From contig JAUNJE010000004.1 of assembly GCA_030533415.1 (NCBI GenBank), positions 1 to 64,000 on the forward strand: a stretch of DNA of 64,000 nucleotides, given 5' to 3'. The stretch comes from Eubacteriales bacterium. GTDB lineage: Bacteria > Bacillota > Clostridia > Oscillospirales > Oscillospiraceae. A program made the translations under genes and the position numbers. Below, in pieces: positions 1-6,849 of this stretch (position 1 is the first letter of the stretch; every line of letters starts with the position of its first letter). The notes beneath the pieces are model-generated. The model searched no databases, had not been told where the DNA came from, and worked only from the letters and a program-made list of their open reading frames with translations.

Positions 1-41
1 CCCCCATCCCGGGGCCTGCCTCTTTTTTACCCCGGGTGGTT

Positions 42-174
42 GTTAAGCGCTTACCGATATGAAGATCTGTATGAAGAAATCGGAGAGAAAATCCGACAGC
101 GAAGGCTGGAACTAGGTGTTGTTCGTTCCAGCTTTTTCTATCGGCTACGAAGCTAAATCTTTACATACTCAGCA
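42..174 (+). pseudogene. Possible XRE-like N-terminal fragment next to the integrase
   Basis: A short frame reads through EEIGEKIRQRRLELG, which resembles the first helix of many XRE-type helix-turn-helix proteins, and then continues into unrelated residues to a stop at about 172-174. It has no clear start or ribosome site. It ends just past the 3' end of the convergent integrase gene, so it may be host sequence interrupted when the island inserted. The resemblance is short and the call is tentative. Confidence 0.25.
105..137 (+). terminator. Hairpin with T-run between left-edge frame and integrase
   Basis: Inverted arms GCTGGAAC (105-112) and GTTCCAGC (125-132) are followed by TTTTT, as in an intrinsic terminator read left to right. 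It sits between the left-edge frame and the convergent integrase. Confidence 0.4.
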
Positions 175-1303
175 CATTACCCATCGCCTGAGCAGCGTCT
201 TTCTGGGCAGCGGTGGTAACATGTGCGTAAGTATCCAGGGTGAACCCTGCCGAGAAGTGGCCCAGCATTCCGGAAACTGTCTTGATATCTACACCGTTTT
301 GCAGTGTTAACGTAGCGAACGTATGTCTCATATCGTGAAATCTTACCCTGGGAATTCCCGCCCGGTCGAGGACACGGTGGAGCATATTGTTGACGCTGTC
401 CGGGGAGATGGGGCCGCCGTTGGGGGATGGGAAGACGTATTCATCATCGGTCTTTTCCTTCTGCGCTTTCAGAACTTCTACTGCCTGGGGTGAAATTGTC
501 ACTGCGCGGTAGGAGTTCTTTGTTTTCAGCGGGGCTTCCACGATCTTTCCATCGATGCGGGAAATCTGCCGCCGCACCCGGATAACGCCCTGCTTCATGT
601 CGATATCTTCCCATTTCAGCCCCAGTAATTCTCCCCGACGCAGACCGGTGGACAGCTCAATATAGTACATCTCATAGACTCCGCTGCGCTTTGCTTCCTC
701 CAGAAATGCCTGCAACTGTTCAGAGAAAATCGTCTGCATTTCCTTGTGTTCCACCCTTGGCAGAGAGCAGGCGTTGGTGGGATTTTCCAGGATAATTTTC
801 TGTGCTACCGCCAGATCCATGGCGGAGGATATCACCTGGTTAATGTTCCGCACTGTCTTGGCACTGAGACCTTTCGGCTGCTCCTTGGCCTCAACCCGCT
901 CTACCCGCCCGCTGGTCAACAGTTTCCGGTAGAGCTTTTGCAGCTCCATGGTGGTGAGCTTTTCCAGAGGGATGTTCCCAATATTTGGCTTGATGTGGTT
1001 ATCGATATACCCCCGGTAGGTCTGATGTGAGGAGGGGCGTACCTTAATCTTCGCCACGTTCTCAAACCAGGCATCCATCCAGGTGCCGACGGTGTACTTT
1101 CCCTGCTTGGCGAGGTCAAGTTTCTGACTGTCGGCCAGGGCCCTTTTCAATTTCTCCTTGACTTCTGCCTGGGTTTTGCCCAGTACATTCTTGAAAATCT
1201 GTTTTCCATTCTCTGGGTTGATACCAGCCGTAAACCGTCCTTCCCAGCGCCCATCCTTCCGCTTGCGGATGTTTCCTTCTCCATTGCTTCTACGTTTTGC
1301 CAT
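161..1303 (-). CDS. int: Tyrosine site-specific integrase of the island
   Basis: This is a phage/ICE-type tyrosine recombinase that would integrate and excise the element by strand exchange at attachment sites. It has an N-terminal basic arm-binding domain (about residues 5-45), a SAM-like core-binding domain (about 60-160) and a C-terminal catalytic domain. The catalytic residues are visible: Arg in TGLRRGE (about 220), HDMRHTF (HxxR, about 325), the second His in LGHFS, and Tyr in DTYAHV (about 358). I start it at the ATG at 1303, because AAAGGAGGT lies at the right spacing and the upstream GTG at 1312 lies inside that ribosome site. The length (380 aa) is normal for Tn916/phage integrases and the gene looks intact. 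It lies at the window's left edge, as expected for an integrase next to an element end. Confidence 0.93.
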   Translation of the reverse strand: MAKRRSNGEGNIRKRKDGRWEGRFTAGINPENGKQIFKNVLGKTQAEVKEKLKRALADSQKLDLAKQGKYTVGTWMDAWFENVAKIKVRPSSHQTYRGYIDNHIKPNIGNIPLEKLTTMELQKLYRKLLTSGRVERVEAKEQPKGLSAKTVRNINQVISSAMDLAVAQKIILENPTNACSLPRVEHKEMQTIFSEQLQAFLEEAKRSGVYEMYYIELSTGLRRGELLGLKWEDIDMKQGVIRVRRQISRIDGKIVEAPLKTKNSYRAVTISPQAVEVLKAQKEKTDDEYVFPSPNGGPISPDSVNNMLHRVLDRAGIPRVRFHDMRHTFATLTLQNGVDIKTVSGMLGHFSAGFTLDTYAHVTTAAQKDAAQAMGNVLSM

Positions 1304-1423
1304 TTTCGGCACCTCCTTTGTAGCTCACAACATTACCACAAAAGAGGCGGAATAGCTATTCACTATATCCAACAAAGATTGTGTAAGCAATCAGGCCATA
1401 TTTCCGAAGCCTTTTTTGTTCGT

Positions 1424-1441
1424 TTCGTATTGTTAGTTACC
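1424..1441 (+). repeat. Dispersed repeat copy A
   Basis: The 18-mer beginning TTCGTATTGTTAGT matches copy B (2108-2125) at 17 of 18 positions and copy C (4998-5015) at about 14-15 of 18. All three lie in the same orientation within the first 5 kb, near the integrase, HTH and excisionase genes. Confidence 0.7.
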
Positions 1442-1698
1442 ACCAGACAGCAATTGGATTTACTGCCTGGCGGTATTGGAATCCTATATTCATCGGGAAA
1501 CCTCTATTTCTGAATATTTCTGTTCAAATGGCATTGGCCTCCATTTTAGTGAAATTATCCTTTGTAACACATTTCGTAACTGTGAAAACCCACTTGTGCT
1601 CTAAGGGAAAACGCATCCAAGGCATACGAAAGGTAACACAATTTCAAAAGCGTAACACCTTATCAAATCCCGACCGGCGTTGCCGGGCGGTGTGTTTT

Positions 1699-1729
1699 GG
1701 GAGTATGCCGGGCCTCCCGGCATACTCCC
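1699..1729. terminator. Perfect 14-bp hairpin, possible bidirectional terminator
   Basis: Arm GGGAGTATGCCGGG (1699-1712) pairs perfectly with 1716-1729 across a 3-nt loop (CCT). Only a short T-rich stretch follows on the plus strand, so termination is plausible but unproved. A structural role near the integrase is the alternative. Confidence 0.5.
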
Positions 1730-1949
1730 TTTATCCTGCTTCTTCCTAGTTTTTCATATCTGGGCTGGACGGCCTGAATCCTTGTGCATATTACCTACCA
1801 GGGAGATCCCAACTTTTGCGGCTGGTTTTCAGCGTCTCCACGGAGGGACATTCCCTGCTGGTGGGGAATGGGTCTATTCTCCCAAAGAAACCGGGCACAG
1901 GGCTGACAGTCGCCCAACGCTGGGATGCCCTCCTCACGGTGCCATTTTG

Positions 1950-1975
1950 CCTTAAAACCCCCTTAAAAAGGGGGT
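1950..1975 (-). terminator. Terminator overlapping the stop codon of the HTH gene
   Basis: ACCCCCTT (1957-1964) pairs with AAGGGGGT (1968-1975). On the minus strand the stem is followed by TTTTAAGG. The stop codon of the HTH gene (1963-1965) lies inside the hairpin. Confidence 0.6.
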
Positions 1976-2502
1976 AAACCAGAAAAACTAAATGGGGGTG
2001 GTGTACTTTCCTTACCCAAGAGTTTGCCCCTGAAAAGCCTCGCATGCTCGCAAAAAACAAGCAATCTTTCCAGTGTGGATAATTCAGGGCAGTTGGTATT
2101 TGTTTTCTTCGTTTTGTTAGTTACCGCCCGGCAAAAAGGGATCCTACCGTCCCACGATATGTACATCGGCAGTTCCTCTGGCTCATCCAGGTCACGGTAG
2201 ATTTCTGGATTGTCTATGGAGAGCAACGTGTAGACATTGTTTTTGTACTTCCCGCTGCCCGAATGCTTGTGAATGGAGATCAGCTTCCGCTTTTCCAACA
2301 GACTGATCCGGTCCTGCACGGTGCTCATGGCAATGCCCAGCTTGCTGCTCATCTTTTGCAGGCTTGGCCAGCACTCCCCACGGCTCCCCGCACAGCAGAC
2401 CAGATAGGCATAGATCTTGAATGCGTACACATCCAGCGGCATATCGAAGATGTTATTCGGCAGCATAAAGAATTCCTTTCTCGGTGGGGTGTACTTCTTC
2501 AA
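1963..2502 (-). CDS. Helix-turn-helix protein (HTH_36-like), island-encoded
   Basis: This is a 179-aa protein whose first 95 residues or so resemble the winged-helix domain of element-borne replication-initiator-like or regulatory proteins (LPNNIFDMPLDVYAFKIYAYL, then a recognition-helix region around GIAMSTVQDRISLLEKR). The C-terminal 60 residues are basic and unstructured-looking and are encoded across repeat copy B. The TTG start at 2502 overlaps the upstream stop (TTGA), with GGAGGTG just before it, so translation is probably coupled to the excisionase-like gene. An internal ATG (MLPNNIF) with AGAAAGGA upstream is the alternative start. Its DNA target and exact role are not visible. The neighbours suggest control or replication of the island. 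Confidence 0.7.
   Translation of the reverse strand: MKKYTPPRKEFFMLPNNIFDMPLDVYAFKIYAYLVCCAGSRGECWPSLQKMSSKLGIAMSTVQDRISLLEKRKLISIHKHSGSGKYKNNVYTLLSIDNPEIYRDLDEPEELPMYISWDGRIPFCRAVTNKTKKTNTNCPELSTLERLLVFCEHARLFRGKLLGKESTPPPFSFSGLPPF
2108..2125 (+). repeat. Dispersed repeat copy B, inside the HTH gene
   Basis: The 18-mer beginning TTCGTTTTGTTAGT lies within the coding sequence for the HTH protein's C-terminal tail, where it encodes VTNKTKK on the minus strand. It continues as ACCGCCCGGCA, whose reverse complement recurs at 1681-1691. Confidence 0.7.
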
Positions 2503-2705
2503 TCCCGCACCTCCACCTGTGCATCCATCCAGGCAATGAACTTATCCTTTGGTACGACAATGCGGTTTCCAATTTTGATTTTGGGGAAGGAGTCAGAGCG
2601 CACCAGTTTATACGCCCCCGCTCTGGAAATCCCCAGCACTGCCGCCACCTCCGGGACCGACAGGGTCAGCGGCAGTTCCGAATAGCTTTTGTAGATAGTT
2701 TTCAA
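2499..2705 (-). CDS. xis: Excisionase-family DNA-binding protein
   Basis: This is a small (68 aa) MerR-like winged-helix protein of the excisionase family. It would bend DNA at the attachment site and direct the integrase toward excision. The core LSVPEVAAVLGISRAGAYKLV is followed by FPKIKIGNRIVVPKDKFIAWM, the typical helix-turn-helix then wing of this family. The frame is open far upstream, but the TTG at 2705 is the best start: AGGAGG sits 7 nt before it and the protein then begins at the normal point for the family. It overlaps the HTH gene by 4 nt, implying an operon. It lies two genes from the integrase, a normal arrangement for small ICEs and IMEs. Confidence 0.85.
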   Translation of the reverse strand: MKTIYKSYSELPLTLSVPEVAAVLGISRAGAYKLVRSDSFPKIKIGNRIVVPKDKFIAWMDAQVEVRD

Positions 2706-2867
2706 ATAGTATCCTCCTGTGATTTTGAATTGATTTCCTAACTTCAACACAAAACCACCTTCGGAAAACATACCGTTCCATGTCCTTCCCTCCTTAATTA
2801 ACTGAGGGATCGCACTTGATGAAGAGAGATCCCCCAGGGTATTCACATACTCAGATTCTCCCACCTG

Positions 2868-2914
2868 TACAATAGTGATCGTGTCTATTGTAACAGAACT
2901 GAAAGAATCCCCAA
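2868..2914 (-). promoter_or_regulatory. Candidate promoter and operator upstream of xis-HTH
   Basis: TACAATAG (2868-2875) and CTATTGTA (2885-2892) form a perfect 8-bp inverted repeat. On the minus strand, TACAAT (2887-2892) could be a -10 box with TTGGGG (2909-2914) 16 nt upstream. The dyad would then overlap the -10, as for a repressor site. The -35 is weak and the distance to the TTG start is about 180 nt. Confidence 0.45.
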
Positions 2915-3033
2915 TGAGAAAGTTGTCGCAGACTTTATAAACTTTTCATGAATTTTTGTACAGCTTAGAGACTTGTATTTTTAGGGCTTCCAAGGTACTA
3001 TCACCAAAACTTTTTAGGACGGTGATATTCAAC

Positions 3034-3348
3034 ATGAAAAACATTGCGGCACAACTGGAATCCTACCGCAAGGAACACCCCATACGAATGGATGCCGGAG
3101 AGACCATCCTGGAATCTCTCTACTGGCTCTATACAGAGAGCGTCCCCACGGACAGCAAAAAGCTAAAAGACGGTTATGCCAAACTCCGAGAGCAGCTACA
3201 TTTCCTGAAGCCCAAAGAATATGATGCGGTCTTTGACACCGTTACCGAGCTTTGCACAGAGAGCGAACAGCTTGCCTTTTACGCAGGTGTTCGCTTAGGG
3301 GCAGCGTTGATGATGGAACTGGCAGAACAAGGCGGTGAGCGCTCTTAA
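3034..3348 (+). CDS. Small hypothetical protein, DUF6809-like
   Basis: A 104-aa soluble protein starting MKNIAAQLESYRKEHP. It is predicted helical, with a conserved-looking C-terminus LAFYAGVRLGAALMMELAE, a pattern seen in small element-borne proteins such as DUF6809 (tentative). I chose the ATG at 3034 because the longer frame from 2956 adds a low-complexity head with no ribosome site. The site before 3034 (AGGACGG) is itself weak. It is transcribed away from the xis operon and toward the AlbA-like gene. Function is not recognisable. Confidence 0.55.
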   Translation: MKNIAAQLESYRKEHPIRMDAGETILESLYWLYTESVPTDSKKLKDGYAKLREQLHFLKPKEYDAVFDTVTELCTESEQLAFYAGVRLGAALMMELAEQGGERS

Positions 3349-3404
3349 GTTTTTGCACAGAAAACTGCCTTACTTCTTTATATATCACTGAGGCAGAAAT
3401 CTGC

Positions 3405-3432
3405 TTGAACAATCTTCGGAGTATGCTATAAT
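3405..3432 (+). promoter_or_regulatory. Sigma-A promoter of the AlbA/RecG-like gene
   Basis: TTGAAC (3405-3410) and TATAAT (3427-3432) are 16 nt apart, with TGC before the -10 as in an extended -10. The gene's ATG follows at 3468 after GGGAGGTG. Confidence 0.75.
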
Positions 3433-3467
3433 AAACACATAGATTTGCTGTTAGGGAGGTGCGTCCA

Positions 3468-4955
3468 ATGCTTGATTTTGACAATCTGGAGAAGTACCGT
3501 GAGAATAACCGAATCGAAGCCAAGAAGGCGCTTGGCGGACTGCCCCGAAGCATTTGGGAAACCTATTCCGCATTTGCCAATACCCTGGGAGGCGTTATTC
3601 TGCTGGGGGTGGAGGAGTATGCTGACAAATCCCTGCATCCTGTGGACTTGCCGGATCCAGAGGGCATGGTCAAAGACTTCTGGGATGCGGTCAACAATCC
3701 CAATAAGGCCAGCGTCAACATTCTGTCAGATAAGAATGTGCAGATCCGGGTGGTAGACGGCAACCATATCATCGAAATTACGGTTCCCAGAGCACAGCGC
3801 TACGATCGGCCAGTTTACGTTGACGGAAATCCCCTGCGTGGAACATACCGCCGCAATGGTGAGGGCGATTACCGCTGCACCAAAGAGGAAGTTCAGGCCA
3901 TGATGCGGGATGCGGCCATCAAGACCCAGGACATGACGCTTTTGGAAAGCATGGAACTGGATGTGTTCGACTATGACAGTGTGCGACGCTACCGCAACCG
4001 CATGAAGAACCACCGCCCCGGCCATGTTTGGGAGGAACTGGAGGACGGGGACTTCCTATATAAGCTGGGCGCTGTTGGACGTGGAGCGGATGGAAAGCTG
4101 CATCCAACGGCAGCCGGACTGCTGATGTTTGGCTTTGAATATGAGATCGTCAAAGAATATCCCAATTACTTTCTGGACTATCAGGAGCGGATGGATGAAT
4201 CGACCCGGTGGACGGATCGAATTGTTTCTACCTCTGGCGACTGGAGCGGTAATGTATTTGACTTCTATTTCCGTGTGTATCAGCGCATTGCCCAGGATAT
4301 CAAGGTCCCATTCAAAATGGAAAACGGCGAGCGCGTTGATGATACGCCGGTCCATGTGGCGCTCCGAGAGGCTTTGGCGAACTGCCTGGTCAACGCGGAT
4401 TATTACGGCAGCAGAGGGCTTGTCATCGTTAAACAGAAGGATTCCATCACCATATCCAATCCTGGCGGGTTCCGCATCGATATTCAGACGGCCATCAGCG
4501 GCGGCGTATCAGATCCGCGCAATGCCGCGCTGATCAAGATGTTCAATCTTATTAACATTGGTGAGCGCGCGGGAAGCGGTATTCCCAATATCTATCGCAT
4601 CTGGCGAAAGCAGGGCTGGCGGGAGCCGGCCATTGCCGAGAGCTTTGAACCGGAGCGGATTTCTCTGGTGCTGCCCCTGGAAAAAAGCGCTGATAAAAAG
4701 CCGCTGATAGAAACCGCTGATAAAAAAGCGTTGATAGAGACCGCTGATAAGAGAAAATCCGCCAAAACAAAAGGGCAGTGTGAAGAAATCATCTCCTATC
4801 TTACGATTCACGTGTCCGCAAAAAATTCGGATTTGGCAAACCTCCTGGACTTAAAGCCCACACGCATTCGGGAACTGCTCAAAGGACTGATTGCCGAGGG
4901 AATTGTTGTAGCGGAAGGCGACCACAAGAATCGAATCTATAAGCTGAAATCGTAA
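3468..4955 (+). CDS. AlbA_2/RecG-like ATPase-domain regulator
   Basis: A 495-aa protein of the family annotated as ATP-binding or RecG-like helicase C-terminal, which actually combines a Schlafen AlbA_2 domain (about residues 10-140, with RIEAKKALGGLP and ANTLGGVILLGV) and an HATPase_c_4 domain. The ATPase motifs are visible: HVALREALANCLVNADYYG (N-box), ISNPGGF (G1-like) and GERAGSGIPNI (G2-like), at about residues 300-390. A linker at about 410-435 carries a short tandem repeat (ADKKPLIET, ADKKALIET, ADKRK). A winged-helix-like tail (SDLANLLDLKPTRIRELLKGL) closes the protein. The ATG at 3468 follows GGGAGGTG. These proteins are common on mobile islands and are usually thought to act in nucleic-acid binding or regulation. 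The exact role is unknown. Confidence 0.85.
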   Translation: MLDFDNLEKYRENNRIEAKKALGGLPRSIWETYSAFANTLGGVILLGVEEYADKSLHPVDLPDPEGMVKDFWDAVNNPNKASVNILSDKNVQIRVVDGNHIIEITVPRAQRYDRPVYVDGNPLRGTYRRNGEGDYRCTKEEVQAMMRDAAIKTQDMTLLESMELDVFDYDSVRRYRNRMKNHRPGHVWEELEDGDFLYKLGAVGRGADGKLHPTAAGLLMFGFEYEIVKEYPNYFLDYQERMDESTRWTDRIVSTSGDWSGNVFDFYFRVYQRIAQDIKVPFKMENGERVDDTPVHVALREALANCLVNADYYGSRGLVIVKQKDSITISNPGGFRIDIQTAISGGVSDPRNAALIKMFNLINIGERAGSGIPNIYRIWRKQGWREPAIAESFEPERISLVLPLEKSADKKPLIETADKKALIETADKRKSAKTKGQCEEIISYLTIHVSAKNSDLANLLDLKPTRIRELLKGLIAEGIVVAEGDHKNRIYKLKS

Positions 4956-4997
4956 ATTAGGAGGATCGGCTTTCGAGGCAAGGGTTTTTAATTGTTA

Positions 4998-5015
4998 TTC
5001 GTTTTGTTAGTGCCT
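4998..5015 (+). repeat. Dispersed repeat copy C
   Basis: The copy begins TTCGTTTTGTTAGT and is identical to copy B over those 14 nt before diverging (GCCTGCCGG). Confidence 0.65.
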
Positions 5016-5213
5016 GCCGGACGGTATACCATGTTACTGTGTAGCGGATACGAGATTGAGAAATCCCAATGAGTGGACAAATTGGCTTGACCCATGTTTT
5101 GACCCATACGGGATTATCAGCGGGTGGACAAGGTAGGACGCAATGGATTTGGATGTTTGAAATTACCCTGAAAATGGGGCAAAAATCCCTAGAGACGCAA
5201 CAGATTTCACCTT

Positions 5214-5245
5214 TCAGAGCAGCTCATAACCCGGAGGTCGTGGGG
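5214..5245 (+). other. tRNA-Met-like fragment, possible attachment-site scar
   Basis: The stretch GCTCATAACCCGGAGGTCG followed by TGGGG matches, from memory, the anticodon (CAT) loop, 3' anticodon stem and variable loop of bacterial methionine tRNAs. It is preceded by AGAGCAG, like a D-arm. No acceptor stem or T-arm can be folded, so it is not a functional tRNA. Many integrases use the anticodon-to-3' part of tRNA genes as attachment core, which makes a scar plausible. Confidence 0.4.
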
Positions 5246-5291
5246 TGCGGTTAAAACCACACATAGAAAAATGCAACCTGTCAAAATAGCA

Positions 5292-5329
5292 AACCCGTAG
5301 ACTAAGCGTGGGGGCTTAATCTACGGGTT
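5292..5329. terminator. Hairpin, likely bidirectional terminator
   Basis: AACCCGTAGACTAAGC pairs with 5314-5329 at 15 of 16 positions around a GTGGGG loop. It lies between convergent frames and has modest T-richness on the minus side. Confidence 0.5.
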
Positions 5330-5376
5330 AACATATCTTTTAAGGCACGGCAGAAAGTTGCGACTCTGAGATTTTT

Positions 5377-5903
5377 CTAGGAAATTTCTTTCGTCATGTA
5401 TTCCCTAACTTGAGTCAGTTCACGGTTTAAATCGTCGATATATTCTTTACAAACATCCTTGTACAAGCCTTTTCCATAGCCTTCTGCAATAACGAGGTTC
5501 AGGACAATATTATCCTCCAGCAACAACTGTAGTAGTTTTGAGAAAATACGCTTCAACTCGTTTTGGCTCGTGGAACTATTCAGATTTATCGTATAAGAAT
5601 CCGGACACTCCTCATCAAGGCCAAATAATAAAACATCTACATCTGCAGATACGACGCCCAATGATCTATGGTCAGGGGTTTCTCCAAACACTCTGGAAGG
5701 GTACTTTGCAGGTTACTTGCCTCCTGTGGGAAATATAGCAATCCAGCCATAAAGTTTGTGAAAGGACATGCGATGATTAGCCCTGTGAAATTGGTGCAGG
5801 TCTTGGCTTTTGAAATAGAATCTAAGGCAGTAATACGTTCCACCATTAACCCAAAAAATATGTTAAAGGAGTCATCAAATTTGCATTTACCAATCTGGGG
5901 CAT
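5377..5903 (-). pseudogene. Unrecognised gene, apparently frameshifted
   Basis: Two overlapping minus-strand frames (5903-5637, starting MPQIGKCKFDDSFNIFFG, and 5691-5377, ending REYMTKEIS) look like the two halves of one protein of about 165 aa with a single frameshift near 5640-5690. The second half has a leucine-rich helical stretch (ELKRIFSKLLQLLLEDNIV). I recognise no family and see no catalytic motif. The alternative is that only the 104-aa downstream frame is translated. It lies downstream of the XRE gene in the same direction. Confidence 0.4.
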
Positions 5904-5946
5904 ATCATAGATTTATAAATCACAAATTTGGTACAGTCCCAAGTGC

Positions 5947-6189
5947 CTATCGTATCTCCTGCTCCAACTGGTCAAACTCGGGGGTAGAGAAAAATTCTCC
6001 CAGGGTGATTTCAAAGCCGTCGCACAGCTTTTTGATTGTTACAGTCCCTGGGTTTTTGCTTTCCCCATTCAAAATGCTTTTTACTGTGGCCTGGGGTACG
6101 GCAGAAATATAGCTGAGTCCATTGGGTGTGATCCCGCGCTCTTTACAGAGCTGTCGGATTCGATTCGCGATTGCCTCTCTGGTATCCAT
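5947..6189 (-). CDS. XRE-family repressor, probably autoregulated
   Basis: An 80-aa, single-domain helix-turn-helix protein of the lambda-Cro/XRE fold. Residues 7-62 form the domain: IANRIRQLCKERGITPNGLS, then VPQATVKSILNGE as the recognition region. It would bind palindromic operators as a dimer and has no sensor domain. Upstream lie three TAGTGA-type dyads and a 15-bp perfect inverted repeat that includes part of its own ribosome site (CCGGAGG), so autoregulation is likely. It is divergent from the truncated resolvase at 6363, so the intergenic operators could control both directions. Confidence 0.85.
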   Translation of the reverse strand: MDTREAIANRIRQLCKERGITPNGLSYISAVPQATVKSILNGESKNPGTVTIKKLCDGFEITLGEFFSTPEFDQLEQEIR

Positions 6190-6200
6190 AAAAGAAAACC

Positions 6201-6239
6201 TCCGGATGATTTATCACTAGGTATGATAAATCATCCGGA
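6201..6239 (-). promoter_or_regulatory. 15-bp perfect inverted repeat at the XRE gene leader
   Basis: TCCGGATGATTTATC (6201-6215) is perfectly complementary to 6225-6239 with a 9-nt loop containing ACTAG. In the minus-strand transcript the 3' arm ends in CCGGA, part of the XRE ribosome site, so folding could hide it. As DNA it also contains a TCACTA half-site like the two dyads beyond it. Confidence 0.65.
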
Positions 6240-6248
6240 ATCTGTTTA

Positions 6249-6303
6249 TTAGTGATATTTCACTAACCCAGAAATATATGCTATATTAGTGACATATCAC
6301 TAG
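6249..6303. promoter_or_regulatory. Two TAGTGA dyads between XRE repressor and resolvase
   Basis: TTAGTGATATTTCACTAA (6249-6266) and TTAGTGACATATCACTAG (6286-6303) share the half-site TAGTGA with the same spacing and are 37 nt apart centre to centre. TATATT at 6281 to 6286 could be a rightward -10. They look like operators for the adjacent XRE protein. Confidence 0.7.
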
Positions 6304-6362
6304 TTACCGCAAATCAAGGTTTCCTCTACAATGTATGTATCATTCAAAGGAGGAAACGACTA

Positions 6363-6709
6363 TGCAGCTGACAACCTATGGATACATCCGCGTATCCACA
6401 AAGGATCAAAACGAGGATCGGCAGAAAATCGCGCTTCTGGAGGCGGGAGTTACAGAAACAAACATTATTTCGGACAAGAAATCAGGCAAGGATTTTGACC
6501 GGCCGGGATATCGGAGGCTATGCAAAATTATAAAGCCGGGGGATACCCTGTTTATCAAGAGTATCGCCGTTTTTAATTTTTCTTATCAGTTTTCGGTACT
6601 GTGGTCGTTCAAAATCTTTACCAGACTGTTTGTCCAAGTATATTTGCCTATCCTCCACTCCGAATTCATGCATTGCGATGATCTGCCGTTCCTCATTCTG
6701 ATCCCGTGA
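6363..6709 (+). pseudogene. Truncated serine resolvase, N-terminal half (plus strand)
   Basis: From MQLTTYGYIRVSTKDQNEDR the frame encodes the catalytic N-terminus of a serine resolvase/invertase, with Tyr-x-Arg-Val-Ser (nucleophile Ser), DKKSGKDFDRPGYRRL and GDTLFIKSI. After about 65 residues, at the GDTL motif, homology stops. The rest of the frame is the reverse complement of the opposing resolvase fragment. A full resolvase has about 190 residues, so the second half of the catalytic domain and the DNA-binding domain are missing. The ATG at 6363 follows AAAGGAGGAAACGACT. It is not expected to be active. Confidence 0.8.
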
Positions 6710-6736
6710 TGAGACCCGTACATAACCGTAAGTCAT
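6518..6736 (-). pseudogene. Truncated serine resolvase, N-terminal half (minus strand)
   Basis: MTYGYVRVSSRDQNEERQ up to KIKNGDTL is a second, diverged resolvase N-terminus on the opposite strand. It is cut at the same GDTL motif as the plus-strand copy and then runs into that copy's complement. GGAGG lies 7 nt before the ATG at 6736. The two fragments differ in many residues, so they derive from two different resolvase genes rather than one duplication. Confidence 0.8.
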
Positions 6737-6849
6737 AGTGGTTGCCTCCATGGTTTTTGCTTTTAGTATATCCATGGGTGAAAAAATAGAGAGAAGTAAT
6801 ACTGCAATATATTAAAAATCTCCGGCCTAAATAAGCCGGAGAAGAGTAA

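Larger units (their letters stand above)
1304..1962. other. 659-nt gap between integrase and HTH gene: hairpins and repeat copy A
   Basis: I find no supported gene here. The gap contains repeat copy A (1424-1441), an imperfect inverted repeat (1438-1450 against 1463-1475, 11 of 13 pairs), a GCCGGGCGGT-rich patch at 1681 and the perfect 14-bp hairpin at 1699-1729. Such a hairpin-rich gap next to an integrase could hold arm-type binding sites or the element's attachment region. That is inference. Confidence 0.5.
4956..5376. other. 421-nt gap with repeat C, tRNA-like scrap and hairpin
   Basis: No supported gene. The gap holds repeat copy C (4998-5015), a directly repeated TTGACCCAT at about 5086-5106, a tRNA-Met-like fragment (5214-5245) and a 15/16 hairpin (5292-5329). 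Together these suggest an old attachment or recombination site. Confidence 0.5.

Noticed and set aside
5088..5110. Direct repeat TTGACCCAT as a start of a CRISPR-like array
   Set aside because: Only two copies, 5-6 nt apart, and no spacer-like regularity.
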